A DNA stretch of 64,000 nucleotides from Nesterenkonia halotolerans (GTDB lineage Bacteria > Actinomycetota > Actinomycetes > Actinomycetales > Micrococcaceae). The DNA lies in assembly GCF_014874065.1 (NCBI RefSeq), contig NZ_JADBEE010000001.1:1302001-1366000 (forward strand), given 5' to 3'. This document shows, one piece after another, positions 33,147 through 40,984 of the stretch; the first letter of the stretch is position 1; each line of letters starts with the position of its first letter. The position numbers and the translations under genes were made by a program. Under the pieces are notes generated by a model. The model worked only from the letters and a program-made list of their open reading frames with translations. It searched no databases and was not told the origin of the DNA.

Positions 33147-33611
33147 ATGTCTGTCAATGCACTCTCCACACGACTGTGGCGCGAACGTGAGCTGCTCGAC
33201 CTTCTCCAGTTCAAACTCGAGGAGCAGCAGCTCCTGCTCATCTCCGGGAAGTCCCAGTGGGTGGGTCACGCCGCACGCGAGATCGAGACCGTGCTGGAGA
33301 AGCTGCGTGAAGCCTCGCTGAGCCGCGCCGTGGCCTCCTCCTGGGTGGCCGCTGAGCTGGGTCTGCCCGATGACGTCACCCTCGCCCAGCTCTCCGCCGC
33401 CGTCAACGAACCTGCTTGGCGCGAGGTGCTGACCCAGCACCTGCACGCACTGCGCGCTTCCGCCTCGAGCATCACCTCGCTGCGCGACACGAACTCCACC
33501 TACCTGCGTTCAGCTCAGCGTGCAGCGCAGGAATCACTGGCCGCGCTGGATCCGGACCCCTCGGGCCCCGACGGGGACAAGGGGCCCCGGCTGCTCGACA
33601 CGAGCCTGTGA
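33147..33611 (+). CDS. flgN: Flagellar export chaperone FlgN
   Basis: A 154-residue helical protein starting at ATG 33147 (MSVNALSTRLWRERELLDLL) behind AGGGGA; an ATG at 33126 is less likely. The N-terminal LWRERELLDLLQFKLEEQQLLLISGKSQWVGHAAREIETVLEKLREASLSRA pattern matches FlgN-like proteins. It is a chaperone for the hook-filament junction proteins FlgK and FlgL, encoded by the next two genes. The assignment combines the sequence and the FlgN-FlgK-FlgL order. Confidence 0.88.
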   Translation: MSVNALSTRLWRERELLDLLQFKLEEQQLLLISGKSQWVGHAAREIETVLEKLREASLSRAVASSWVAAELGLPDDVTLAQLSAAVNEPAWREVLTQHLHALRASASSITSLRDTNSTYLRSAQRAAQESLAALDPDPSGPDGDKGPRLLDTSL

Positions 33612-33657
33612 GCAGCATCCCAGCACGGCAGAGACACTCCAAGACTAAGGACACCGC

Positions 33658-35085
33658 GTGAGCACATTCAGCGGATTGAACACCGCATGGACGGGCATGA
33701 CCGCCGCCCGCCGCTCCATGGAGACGGCCGGGGCCAACATCGCCCACGTCGGCGTGGACGGCTACACCCGCCAGCGCGTCGAGACCTCCTCCGTGACGGC
33801 GAGCTCCTCCATCGGTCGGCTCGCCGGTCCGACCCTGCCCGGGCAGGGTGTCACCGTGACCGGGATCGCTCGGCTCGCGGATGCACAGCTCGACTCGCGG
33901 GTCCGCGGCACCGCTGGCATCAGCGGGCAGGCCGAAACCGTGGCCGCCGGGCTGGAGGCCCTGGAAGCCAGCTTCCGCGAGCCAGGGACAGACGGTCTCT
34001 CAGCGCGGCTGAGTGACTTCTGGGCCGGCTGGGACGACGTCGCGAATCAACCAGGCGAACAGGCGCCCGCCGCGGTCGTGATCGCTCGGGGGACCGCGGT
34101 GGCGGACCACCTGGGCCAGCTGCACGGCGAACTGACCCAGCAGTGGACCTCCCAGCACCGGGGGCTCAGCGCCGAAGTGGCGGAGGTCAATGCCACCGCC
34201 CAGCGCGTGGCCGCCCTGAACGGTCAGATACGCTCCACCACTGCCTCCGGCGGCAACGCCAACTCGCTGATGGACGAGCGCACGCAGCTCACCACGCGAC
34301 TCGCCGAGCTCACCGGCGCCACCGTCCGCCAGCAGCCCGACGGCACCGCCGACGTGCTCGTGGGTGGAACCCCGCTGGTCTCAGGAACCAATGCCCGGGC
34401 CATGGAGCTCACCGGCGGTGCACGCCCCCAGGACGCCGAAGCCTCTGCGCTCTCCTGGGCCCACCGTGCGCCCGGCGATCCCTCCAGCACGGTCGATGTC
34501 CAGTCCGGGGTGCTCTCCGGACGCCTGGCGATGCTCGCCCCCGCCGAGGCCGACGGCACGGGCGGCCCCATTGCCGTCACGCTGCGGGCGCTCGACGGCA
34601 TCGCCACAGACCTCGCAACCCGCGTCAATGCAGTTCAGGCAGAGGGGTTCACCACTGCTGGCTCCCCCGGCGGCGCCTTCTTCGCCATCGACCCCACGCG
34701 ACCGGCCGCCAGCCTTCGCGTGGTCGCCGCAGGGGCAAACGATCTTGCCGCCGGCGCCCCGGGGGCAGGGGCCCTCGATGGTTCCAATGCCGCGAAGATG
34801 GCGGCCCTCGCGGAACTCGGCGACGGACCCGACGCGCTGTGGTCCCAGCTGGTCATCTCCACCGGCACCAATGTGCAGAACGGCGCTCGGTCCGCGGTCA
34901 ATGCCTCGATGGCGCTGGTCTCGGCACTGGAGCAGCAGCAGTCTCAGGCCGGGGTCTCCCTAGATGAGGAGAACCTCGCACTGGTGACCCATCAGCACGC
35001 CTATCAGGGCGCTGCCCGCGTGCTGACAGCCATCGACGAGATGCTCGACACCCTGATCAACCGCACCGGCGTGGTCGGACGCTAG
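33658..35085 (+). CDS. flgK: Flagellar hook-associated protein 1 FlgK
   Basis: A 475-residue junction protein starting at GTG 33658 (STFSGLNTAWTGMTAARRSM) behind AAGGA. The N-terminal D0 region includes METAGANIAHVGVDGYTRQRVETSS. Central motifs are GLSARLSDFWAGWDDVANQPGEQAPAAVVIARG and ALNGQIRSTTASGGNANSLMDERTQL. The C-terminal GVSLDEENLALVTHQHAYQGAARVLTAIDEMLDTLINRTG is diagnostic. FlgK and FlgL join hook to filament. It follows flgN by 46 bases. Confidence 0.95.
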   Translation: MSTFSGLNTAWTGMTAARRSMETAGANIAHVGVDGYTRQRVETSSVTASSSIGRLAGPTLPGQGVTVTGIARLADAQLDSRVRGTAGISGQAETVAAGLEALEASFREPGTDGLSARLSDFWAGWDDVANQPGEQAPAAVVIARGTAVADHLGQLHGELTQQWTSQHRGLSAEVAEVNATAQRVAALNGQIRSTTASGGNANSLMDERTQLTTRLAELTGATVRQQPDGTADVLVGGTPLVSGTNARAMELTGGARPQDAEASALSWAHRAPGDPSSTVDVQSGVLSGRLAMLAPAEADGTGGPIAVTLRALDGIATDLATRVNAVQAEGFTTAGSPGGAFFAIDPTRPAASLRVVAAGANDLAAGAPGAGALDGSNAAKMAALAELGDGPDALWSQLVISTGTNVQNGARSAVNASMALVSALEQQQSQAGVSLDEENLALVTHQHAYQGAARVLTAIDEMLDTLINRTGVVGR

Positions 35086-35098
35086 AGAGGCTGAACCC

Positions 35099-35986
35099 AT
35101 GTCCATCACTCGAGTGACCCACGGCTCCACCGTTGCCGCGGCGCAGCGGAACCTGCAGGCGGCGATGCAGCGCCTGGCCTCCACCCAGGACAAGGCCTCC
35201 ACGCTCAAGGAGATCTCCCGTCCCAGCGACGATCCGGGTGCCGCGGCGGAAGCCATGGCGGTGCGCGGTGCGCAGCGAGCGGCCGAACAGCACAGCCGCA
35301 ATGTGGACAACGCCAACGGCTGGCTGACCACTGCAGACACCGCACTGAGCACGGCCACAGACCTGCTCCACCAGGTCCGTGACGTCGTGATGTCCGGCGC
35401 GAATCAGGGCGTGCTGCCGCCGGCGGCCCGGGAGGCGCTCGCGGTGCAGCTGGACAATCTCCACGGTGAGCTGTTGAACGCGGCGAACTCCCAGTACATG
35501 GGGCGCAGCGTGTTCGCCGGCACTTCGGATGCCGCCGCCGCCTTCGAGTCCGACGGAAGCTTCAACGGAGTGGACAACTCCGCCGTGACGCGGCGCGTGG
35601 GTGAGAACACCACGGTGCGGGTGGACGCCGACGGCGCGGCAGCCTTCGGCGAGGGCGCCACCAGCGTCTTTGCTCTGGTGAAGGGGCTGGCCGAGGCTCT
35701 CCGAGCCGGAGACCCAGTGTCCGCGCGGCTGGGCGAGATCGACGAGAAGCTCAACAGCGTGCTCGCCGCCCAATCCACCATAGGCGCCACCCACGCCTCC
35801 GTGCTGTCGGTCGAGAACGCACTGGCAGGCCAGAAGGTGACCCTGGAGGCTCGACGCTCAGGACTCGAGGACGCAGACCTCGCCGCCGTCGCACTGGAGC
35901 TGCAGACTCAGGAACTGGCCTACCGTGCAGCGCTGTCCGCCTCAGCCAAGGTCATCCAGCCCTCCTTGATGGACTACCTGCGGTGA
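35099..35986 (+). CDS. flgL: Flagellar hook-associated protein 3 FlgL
   Basis: A 295-residue flagellin-like junction protein, 13 bases after flgK. The N-terminus ITRVTHGSTVAAAQRNLQAAMQRLASTQDKASTLKEISRPSDDPGAAAEAMAVR is the family pattern. The middle has NSQYMGRSVFAGTSDAAAAF. The C-terminus LEDADLAAVALELQTQELAYRAALSASAKVIQPSLMDYLR is the conserved end. It is exported with FlgK by FlgN. Confidence 0.95.
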   Translation: MSITRVTHGSTVAAAQRNLQAAMQRLASTQDKASTLKEISRPSDDPGAAAEAMAVRGAQRAAEQHSRNVDNANGWLTTADTALSTATDLLHQVRDVVMSGANQGVLPPAAREALAVQLDNLHGELLNAANSQYMGRSVFAGTSDAAAAFESDGSFNGVDNSAVTRRVGENTTVRVDADGAAAFGEGATSVFALVKGLAEALRAGDPVSARLGEIDEKLNSVLAAQSTIGATHASVLSVENALAGQKVTLEARRSGLEDADLAAVALELQTQELAYRAALSASAKVIQPSLMDYLR

Positions 35987-35999
35987 GAGAGGCTGACCT

Positions 36000-36386
36000 T
36001 TGTTGAGCGAGATCCATTTCCCCGCCTCCCTCCCCGGCCTGGAACCGCTGAAGACCTTCCGGCTCACCGCGGTGGAAGGATCCACCGGGCTGTATTCCTT
36101 GGATTCCACCGAGCTCCCGGATGTCCGGCTCTTCCTGCTCGACCCCGCGGTTCACCTTCCGGGGTACTCCCCCCGCACCCAGGGTCAGCTGAGCCTCCTG
36201 GGAGACCCAGCGGCGGAGGATGTTCGGGTGCTGGTCATCGTCAACACCTCCGACGGCGCGCCCCATGTGAACCTGCTGGCCCCGGTGGTGCTCGATGTCC
36301 TCCGCGCCCAGGGGACCCAGGTGATCCTCGAAGGCCAGGATCTGCCGGTGCGGGCAGCGCTGCCTCAGCCTGCCGAGATGAGGTGA
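36000..36386 (+). CDS. fliW: Flagellar assembly factor FliW
   Basis: A 128-residue protein beginning at tandem TTG codons (36000/36003) behind GAGAGAGG. Conserved parts are IHFPASLPGLEPLKTFRL, LFLLDPAVHLPGYSP and VRVLVIVNTSDGAPHVNLLAPVVLDVLRAQGTQVIL. In Firmicutes FliW binds flagellin and the RNA-binding regulator CsrA in a partner switch. No csrA lies beside it here. The start site is uncertain by one codon. The end overlaps the convergent flavin reductase gene by 22 bases. Confidence 0.9.
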   Translation: MLSEIHFPASLPGLEPLKTFRLTAVEGSTGLYSLDSTELPDVRLFLLDPAVHLPGYSPRTQGQLSLLGDPAAEDVRVLVIVNTSDGAPHVNLLAPVVLDVLRAQGTQVILEGQDLPVRAALPQPAEMR

Positions 36387-36895
36387 TGAAACCCCTTCGA
36401 CCGGTAGACCAGCGGAGAGGATTCCGGGTCCACCTGGGCGCCGAGGACCTTCAGCAGCACCATCTGATGGTCTCCGGCCGGGGTTTCGCTCATCACTTCG
36501 CACTCCATGCGCAGCGGTGACTCGGCCAGCAGCACGGCGCCGGCGTCGGTGACACTGTAGTCGAGCTTCGCGAAGCGGTCTCGGCTCCTGGAAGCCAGTT
36601 GATGGCAGGCATGCTGCTGGTCATGTCCCAGCACGGAGACACCGATGCTCGGAGCGCCGCGCAGCGCCTGCCAGGTGCGCGAGGATTTCTGTGCGGAGAA
36701 GATCGCCATCGGCGGGTCGAAAGACACCCCGGCGGCGAAGGAGGTCACCACGAATCCCACCGGGCCGTCCGCGGTCTGTGCACACAGCGCGGCGATCGCG
36801 GAGGGGTAGGAGGCGAAGACGTCCTCGGCCTGCATCGCGGCGGTGCCCAGCCCCAGACCTTCTTCGGCGCTGCGGAGACTGCCGAAGGCCGCCAT
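36365..36895 (-). CDS. Flavin reductase-like FMN-binding protein
   Basis: A 176-residue DIM6/NTAB-family flavin reductase. Motifs are FASYPSAIAALCAQTADGPVGFVVTSFAAGVSFDPPMAIFSAQKSSRTWQALRGAPSIGVSVLGHDQQHACHQLASRSRDRFAKL and LLKVLGAQVDPESSPLVYRSKGFHHL. Such enzymes reduce free FMN with NAD(P)H for two-component flavin monooxygenases. Here it is the last gene of an operon that also encodes an NtaA-like monooxygenase, its probable client. ATG 36895 overlaps the GMC oxidoreductase stop by one base (TGATG). Confidence 0.85.
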   Translation of the reverse strand: MAAFGSLRSAEEGLGLGTAAMQAEDVFASYPSAIAALCAQTADGPVGFVVTSFAAGVSFDPPMAIFSAQKSSRTWQALRGAPSIGVSVLGHDQQHACHQLASRSRDRFAKLDYSVTDAGAVLLAESPLRMECEVMSETPAGDHQMVLLKVLGAQVDPESSPLVYRSKGFHHLISAG

Positions 36896-38478
36896 CACCG
36901 AGCCAGCTCTTCCCGGATGAGGACAGCGGCCCGTTCCGCCACCGCTATCACCGGTGCCTGGATATTGCAGGTCGGGATGACGGGGATAACTGAGGCGTCG
37001 GCCACCCAGAGGTTCTCTGTTCCATGCACCCGCAACTCTGGACTCACCACTGACATTGCGTCGATCCCCATCTTGGCGCTTCCGCAGCAATGGAAGAACG
37101 TGTCGCAGGAAAGTCGAACAAACTCTTCGGCCTCCCGACGGGAGAGCCTCCGGTCAGGAGAGATCGGTCCTTCGATCAGCTCACGGTATCCCTGGGTCTG
37201 TGCGAGCTCGAGCACGGTGTCGATCCCTTCGATGAGAGCTGTCATATCGTCGGGTTCAGCCAGATAGTTCGGCTGAATGTCCAGATCTCCTCCTGGGGAG
37301 AGGAGCCTCAGCTCGCCGACACTCTGACTTCGCATGAGTCCAGGAGAGATGGCACAGACCTTCTCATCGGCGTGGTGCACGCCGTAGCGAGAGGCGACCT
37401 GGGGCCCGGCATGCGCACCCTGGACCACGAAGGCATGCAGGTCGGGACGTTGGTCTGCTACGGAGGAGCGCCAGTTCAACATTGCTCCACCTCCGTTGTC
37501 GCGCAGAGGTCCGCGCGGTTCTCGGAGTCGGAAGTTCATCCCCATCAGGAGTGGGTGATCCTGGAAGTTGGCACCCACCCCGGGCAGGTTCAGTCGCGGT
37601 GCTAGCCCGACCGCAGTGAGCTGGTCCGCGGGCCCGATTCCAGACCTCATGAGCAGCCGTGGGGTTCCCAGTGCTCCGAGCGTCAGCACTACGCCGAGGG
37701 TGGCGCGAAGGCTTCGGCTGCGCCCCTCTTGGTGGATCACAACACCGGTGCATTGGCCGGACTCGAACGTCAGCTCGGTCACTTCGGCGTCGGTGCGCAC
37801 CGTCAGGTTGGGCCAAGCAGCCGCCGGTCGCAGGTATCCCCTTGCGGCGCTCCAGCGCTGGAGACTCCCGTCCTGCGTGGTCGCGTTGAAGTTCGCGAGG
37901 CAAGCTCCTTCATTGCTGAGGCCGTTGGCATCCTCGATGACGGGAAGTCCAAGTTCCTCAGCTGCGCTGAGCAGCGAATCAGCCACAGGGTGGGGGTCCG
38001 GCGACACTTCAACCCGCATAGGGCCACCAGACCCCCTCGTCGCGGATTCGCCCCCCACCCAATCTTCTGAACGTTTGAAGTAGGGCAGAAGAGTCCGGTA
38101 GTTCCAACCCGTGGCCCCTGCGGCCTCCCAGGCGTCGTAATCATCGGGATGGCCCCGGTACCAGAGCATGGCATTGATTGAGGAGGAGCCCCCCACCACT
38201 CGCCCGCGCGGTATGGGGATTCTGCGTCCCTTCACGGATTCGCTGGGCGCGTAGACCTCCTGCCAGTCGAGCGGACCACCCAGTTGCGCGGCCCAGTCAC
38301 GAGCCTCACGCACCTCAGCGAGGTGCTCCTCCGGGCCTCCAGCTTCGATCAACAACACCGAGAGATCCGGGTCTTCGGCCAGACGCCGAGCGAGCACGCA
38401 CCCCGCGGAACCGGCTCCGGCGATGATGATGTCGTATTCAGCATGTTCGTCGCCCAGCGGGCCTGGGTTCGGGGACAT
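36895..38478 (-). CDS. GMC-family FAD-dependent alcohol oxidoreductase
   Basis: A 527-residue flavoprotein. The N-terminal dinucleotide fold DIIIAGAGSAGCVLARRLAEDPDLSVLLIEAGG and the GMC signature 1 RGRVVGGSSSINAMLWYRGH are present. Signature 2 (VVLTLGALGTPRLLMRSGIG) and a C-terminal catalytic-His segment (SCDTFFHCCGSAKMG) with VADASVIPVIPTCNIQAPVIAVAERAA complete it. The family covers choline and other primary alcohol dehydrogenases. It overlaps both neighbours by one base. Together with the aldehyde dehydrogenase it suggests oxidation of an alcohol to an acid in the operon. Confidence 0.88.
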   Translation of the reverse strand: MSPNPGPLGDEHAEYDIIIAGAGSAGCVLARRLAEDPDLSVLLIEAGGPEEHLAEVREARDWAAQLGGPLDWQEVYAPSESVKGRRIPIPRGRVVGGSSSINAMLWYRGHPDDYDAWEAAGATGWNYRTLLPYFKRSEDWVGGESATRGSGGPMRVEVSPDPHPVADSLLSAAEELGLPVIEDANGLSNEGACLANFNATTQDGSLQRWSAARGYLRPAAAWPNLTVRTDAEVTELTFESGQCTGVVIHQEGRSRSLRATLGVVLTLGALGTPRLLMRSGIGPADQLTAVGLAPRLNLPGVGANFQDHPLLMGMNFRLREPRGPLRDNGGGAMLNWRSSVADQRPDLHAFVVQGAHAGPQVASRYGVHHADEKVCAISPGLMRSQSVGELRLLSPGGDLDIQPNYLAEPDDMTALIEGIDTVLELAQTQGYRELIEGPISPDRRLSRREAEEFVRLSCDTFFHCCGSAKMGIDAMSVVSPELRVHGTENLWVADASVIPVIPTCNIQAPVIAVAERAAVLIREELAR

Positions 38479-39089
38479 CAGTTGTGCTCGCTGGGACCCA
38501 TGATGCTGATCCCCTCGGTCTTCTCCACGTGGCGGACGAAGATGTACTTGTCCTCCCTGCCGTCTGAGTGCTTGCGACCGATCCCCGGCTGGAGGATCCC
38601 GTCGGTTTTGGCGACGACGACATAGGGTTCCCGCGCGGCCAACCCCTTTCGGCAGTGATCCTCAAAGTCCTCAAGGTTGTCCACGACGAAGGCCTTCTCA
38701 ATCCCACAGCCTCGGGCAATCTCCGCGAGGTTCACTGTCCCGGAGGCAGTGTGCGTCTTGGGCCCCCCGATGGACTGATAGCTCTCGTTGTCCCAGACCA
38801 CCACGAAGAGGTTCTCCGGACTTTCGTTGCCCAGCGTTGCAAGAATGCCCAAGTTGAAGAGCAACCCCCCGTCGGTGTCCAGGGAGACGATGCGCCGGTT
38901 CGGTAATCCGATGGCCAGGCCCAGCGCCTCGCCGGTGACACACCCCAGCTGCTGCTGGAAGAGGGAGCCTTCCCGCATGTGCGGTGCTGCGTTGTACCAC
39001 TCGTCGACCGCCCCACCGAGGGAGAGGATCACGAGCTCGTCGTCGAGCTGTGCACCCAGCCGCTCCATACATTCATAACGCTTCATCAT
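38478..39089 (-). CDS. ThDP-dependent decarboxylase, beta (PP) subunit, sulfopyruvate/phosphonopyruvate type
   Basis: A 203-residue half of a split thiamine-diphosphate enzyme. It has a ThDP-binding GDGx-type motif in DTDGGLLFNLGILATLGNESPENLFVVVWDNESY, with the metal-binding Asp and Asn. FQQQLGCVTGEALGLAIGLPNRRIV precedes it. The closest family is the C-terminal half of sulfopyruvate decarboxylase (ComE) or phosphonopyruvate decarboxylase. The upstream gene supplies the other half, with a four-base overlap. The likely reaction is decarboxylation of a 3-substituted pyruvate to an aldehyde, which the aldehyde dehydrogenase could oxidise. Confidence 0.82.
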   Translation of the reverse strand: MMKRYECMERLGAQLDDELVILSLGGAVDEWYNAAPHMREGSLFQQQLGCVTGEALGLAIGLPNRRIVSLDTDGGLLFNLGILATLGNESPENLFVVVWDNESYQSIGGPKTHTASGTVNLAEIARGCGIEKAFVVDNLEDFEDHCRKGLAAREPYVVVAKTDGILQPGIGRKHSDGREDKYIFVRHVEKTEGISIMGPSEHN

Positions 39090-39586
39090 CGGACGATTCC
39101 TCCTGAGAGCACGACGGCTGAGTGGTGGTACGCGTTGTAGGACCAGGAATAACTGTCCTGGATCGCCTGCGTGATCTCATCGGTCTGTTTCACTATCCGG
39201 TAGGGCGTCCTCAGGGCATCCAGGATGGGTTCCATCGTGATCCCATGCGGAATGGCCCACCAGTTGTTCTCACCCAGATCGCCGCGGTGGCTCATGATCA
39301 TGATGACGGGGATGCCCGCACCGAGACCGAGTCGAGCCAGATGCTCCACGGAAGCACGCAATCCCGAGTTCTCCATGATCAGCGCCGCCCGCTTGCCGGA
39401 GAGGAAGACTCCACCGCAGATCGCAGCCCCCTCACCCTCATTGGTGACCTGGATGGTCCTGATATCCGGATCAGCGTCAAGCGCGGGGTAGAGCTCTTTG
39501 AGCAATGAATCCGGGAGGTAGCACACGACCTCGACTCCCGCGTGTTTGAGGCCGCTGATCACGGCGTCGACCGCTTCTTGTCTCAT
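39086..39586 (-). CDS. ThDP-dependent decarboxylase, alpha (Pyr) subunit, sulfopyruvate/phosphonopyruvate type
   Basis: A 166-residue N-terminal half matching ComD-like proteins. VISGLKHAGVEVVCYLPDSLLKELYPALDADPDIRTIQVTNEGEGAAICGGVFLSGKRAALIMENSGLRASVEHLARL carries the catalytic Glu (NEGEG). Further on, PVIMIMSHRGDLGENNWWAIPHG is conserved in the same family. Pairing with the beta subunit gene directly downstream is typical of archaeal and Roseobacter ComDE. It overlaps the monooxygenase stop by four bases. The true 2-oxo acid is unknown. Confidence 0.82.
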   Translation of the reverse strand: MRQEAVDAVISGLKHAGVEVVCYLPDSLLKELYPALDADPDIRTIQVTNEGEGAAICGGVFLSGKRAALIMENSGLRASVEHLARLGLGAGIPVIMIMSHRGDLGENNWWAIPHGITMEPILDALRTPYRIVKQTDEITQAIQDSYSWSYNAYHHSAVVLSGGIVR

Positions 39587-40977
39587 GAGTGACCTGTTTC
39601 CTTCGATGGGGTGGCGAGTGAACGATGAGGGCCTGAACCGATAACCCGTTCACGCAGGGTTGGCACTGGGCTGTCCTGCGTGGGCAGCGCCGGAAGAAGG
39701 CCACGCTGCCGAAGCAGCGGGGCAACCGTCTCAGCGAACTCAGCGAAGACAGCCGAGTCACCGAAGGTGGGCTCCAACATGAATCCGTCGATATCGGTGG
39801 CCGCGACCAGCTCTTCGATCTGATGTGCCACCTCTTCGGCGGTGCCTGTGAGCTGGAATCCGCGCAACGCCTGCAGCCGAAAGCGGTCGAGAACCTCTCC
39901 GATGGTCGGCACCGGTGCTCCAGGCCTCACATAGCGATCAATCAGCGTCTGCCCCTGCTGAGAGTCCAGACCTGCCGCCACGGCCTCGGTCACCGGAGCG
40001 GAGCTTTCCAACCGACGCAGATCGATGCCCGTCATCCCGGCAAAGAGCACAGCCGCGTCGGCAGGGTCGTACAGTGCTTCCATCTCTTCCCGGCGCGCCT
40101 GGGCATGTGCGCGGGACGCGCCCAGCACCACCGTCATGCCTGAGATGACTCTGATCGATTCCGGTGCGCGACCCGCTTGACCTGCTGACTTCCGGATTGC
40201 GGCGACCTGGTCTGCAGCCTGGGATGCGGTCTGACCCTGGATGAAGACTGCTTCGGCGTGCGCGGCGGCAAAAGCTCGGCCCCGCGATGATGTGCCCGCC
40301 TGAAAAAGCACCGGAGTCCGCTGGGGCCCCGGGGCGACGGCAAAGGGGCCACGGCAGCGGTAGAAGGCGCCGTCGTGGGACACGTCGTGGACCTTCTCTG
40401 GATTCGCGTAGGTGCCCGTGACCTGGTCCCGCTGCTCCGCATCCTGCTCCCAACTGGTCTCCCAAAGGGCGGAACAGACCTGGAGGAATTCCTCGGCACG
40501 GGCATAGCGCTCGTCGTGCGTCGCCTGCTGACCTTCGAGCCCAAAGAGACGGTCCGTCGTCGTCTGTGAACTCCCGGTGACGACGTTCCACCCGATGCGC
40601 CCACCGGTGTAGTGGTCCAGGGAGGCGAACCGTCGTGCTGTCGCATAGGGATGCTCCACCGTGGTCGGAGAGGTCACCACGAAACCGAGTCGCGACGTTG
40701 CCTGAGCCAGCGCGCTGATGAGCAGCATGGGGTCGAGGCCCGGGAACTGAATCCCATGACGCAGGACCTCATCGGGGACGCTGCCAGCGACAGAGGGGAA
40801 GCCGTAGGTGTCGGCGAAGAACAGGAAATCGAATCCTGCGTCATCGAGCAGCTTCGCCGTCCGCACCCAGTACCCCATCTGGTCCCAGCTCTTCGCTTTC
40901 GCGTTCGGGTGGGTCCAGGTCGGCAGCCCGTTGTTGGGATTGAGCATCTCAAAGACACCCAGGCTGATGTGTTTCAT
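39583..40977 (-). CDS. NtaA/SnaA/DszA-family flavin-dependent monooxygenase (LLM class)
   Basis: A 464-residue bacterial-luciferase-like monooxygenase. Signatures are LGVFEMLNPNNGLPTWTHPNAKAKSWDQMGYWVRTAKLLDDAGFDFLFFADTYG and HPYATARRFASLDHYTGGRIGWNVVTG. The subfamily motif HDGAFYRCRGPFAVAPGPQRTPVLFQAGTSSRGRAFAAAHAEAVF is also clear. Members use FMNH2 and O2 to cleave C-N or C-S bonds (nitrilotriacetate, EDTA, dibenzothiophene sulfone, dimethylsulfide). The flavin reductase at the operon end probably supplies FMNH2. The substrate is not predictable from sequence. Confidence 0.9.
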   Translation of the reverse strand: MKHISLGVFEMLNPNNGLPTWTHPNAKAKSWDQMGYWVRTAKLLDDAGFDFLFFADTYGFPSVAGSVPDEVLRHGIQFPGLDPMLLISALAQATSRLGFVVTSPTTVEHPYATARRFASLDHYTGGRIGWNVVTGSSQTTTDRLFGLEGQQATHDERYARAEEFLQVCSALWETSWEQDAEQRDQVTGTYANPEKVHDVSHDGAFYRCRGPFAVAPGPQRTPVLFQAGTSSRGRAFAAAHAEAVFIQGQTASQAADQVAAIRKSAGQAGRAPESIRVISGMTVVLGASRAHAQARREEMEALYDPADAAVLFAGMTGIDLRRLESSAPVTEAVAAGLDSQQGQTLIDRYVRPGAPVPTIGEVLDRFRLQALRGFQLTGTAEEVAHQIEELVAATDIDGFMLEPTFGDSAVFAEFAETVAPLLRQRGLLPALPTQDSPVPTLRERVIGSGPHRSLATPSKETGHS

Positions 40978-40984
40978 GGTCTCC

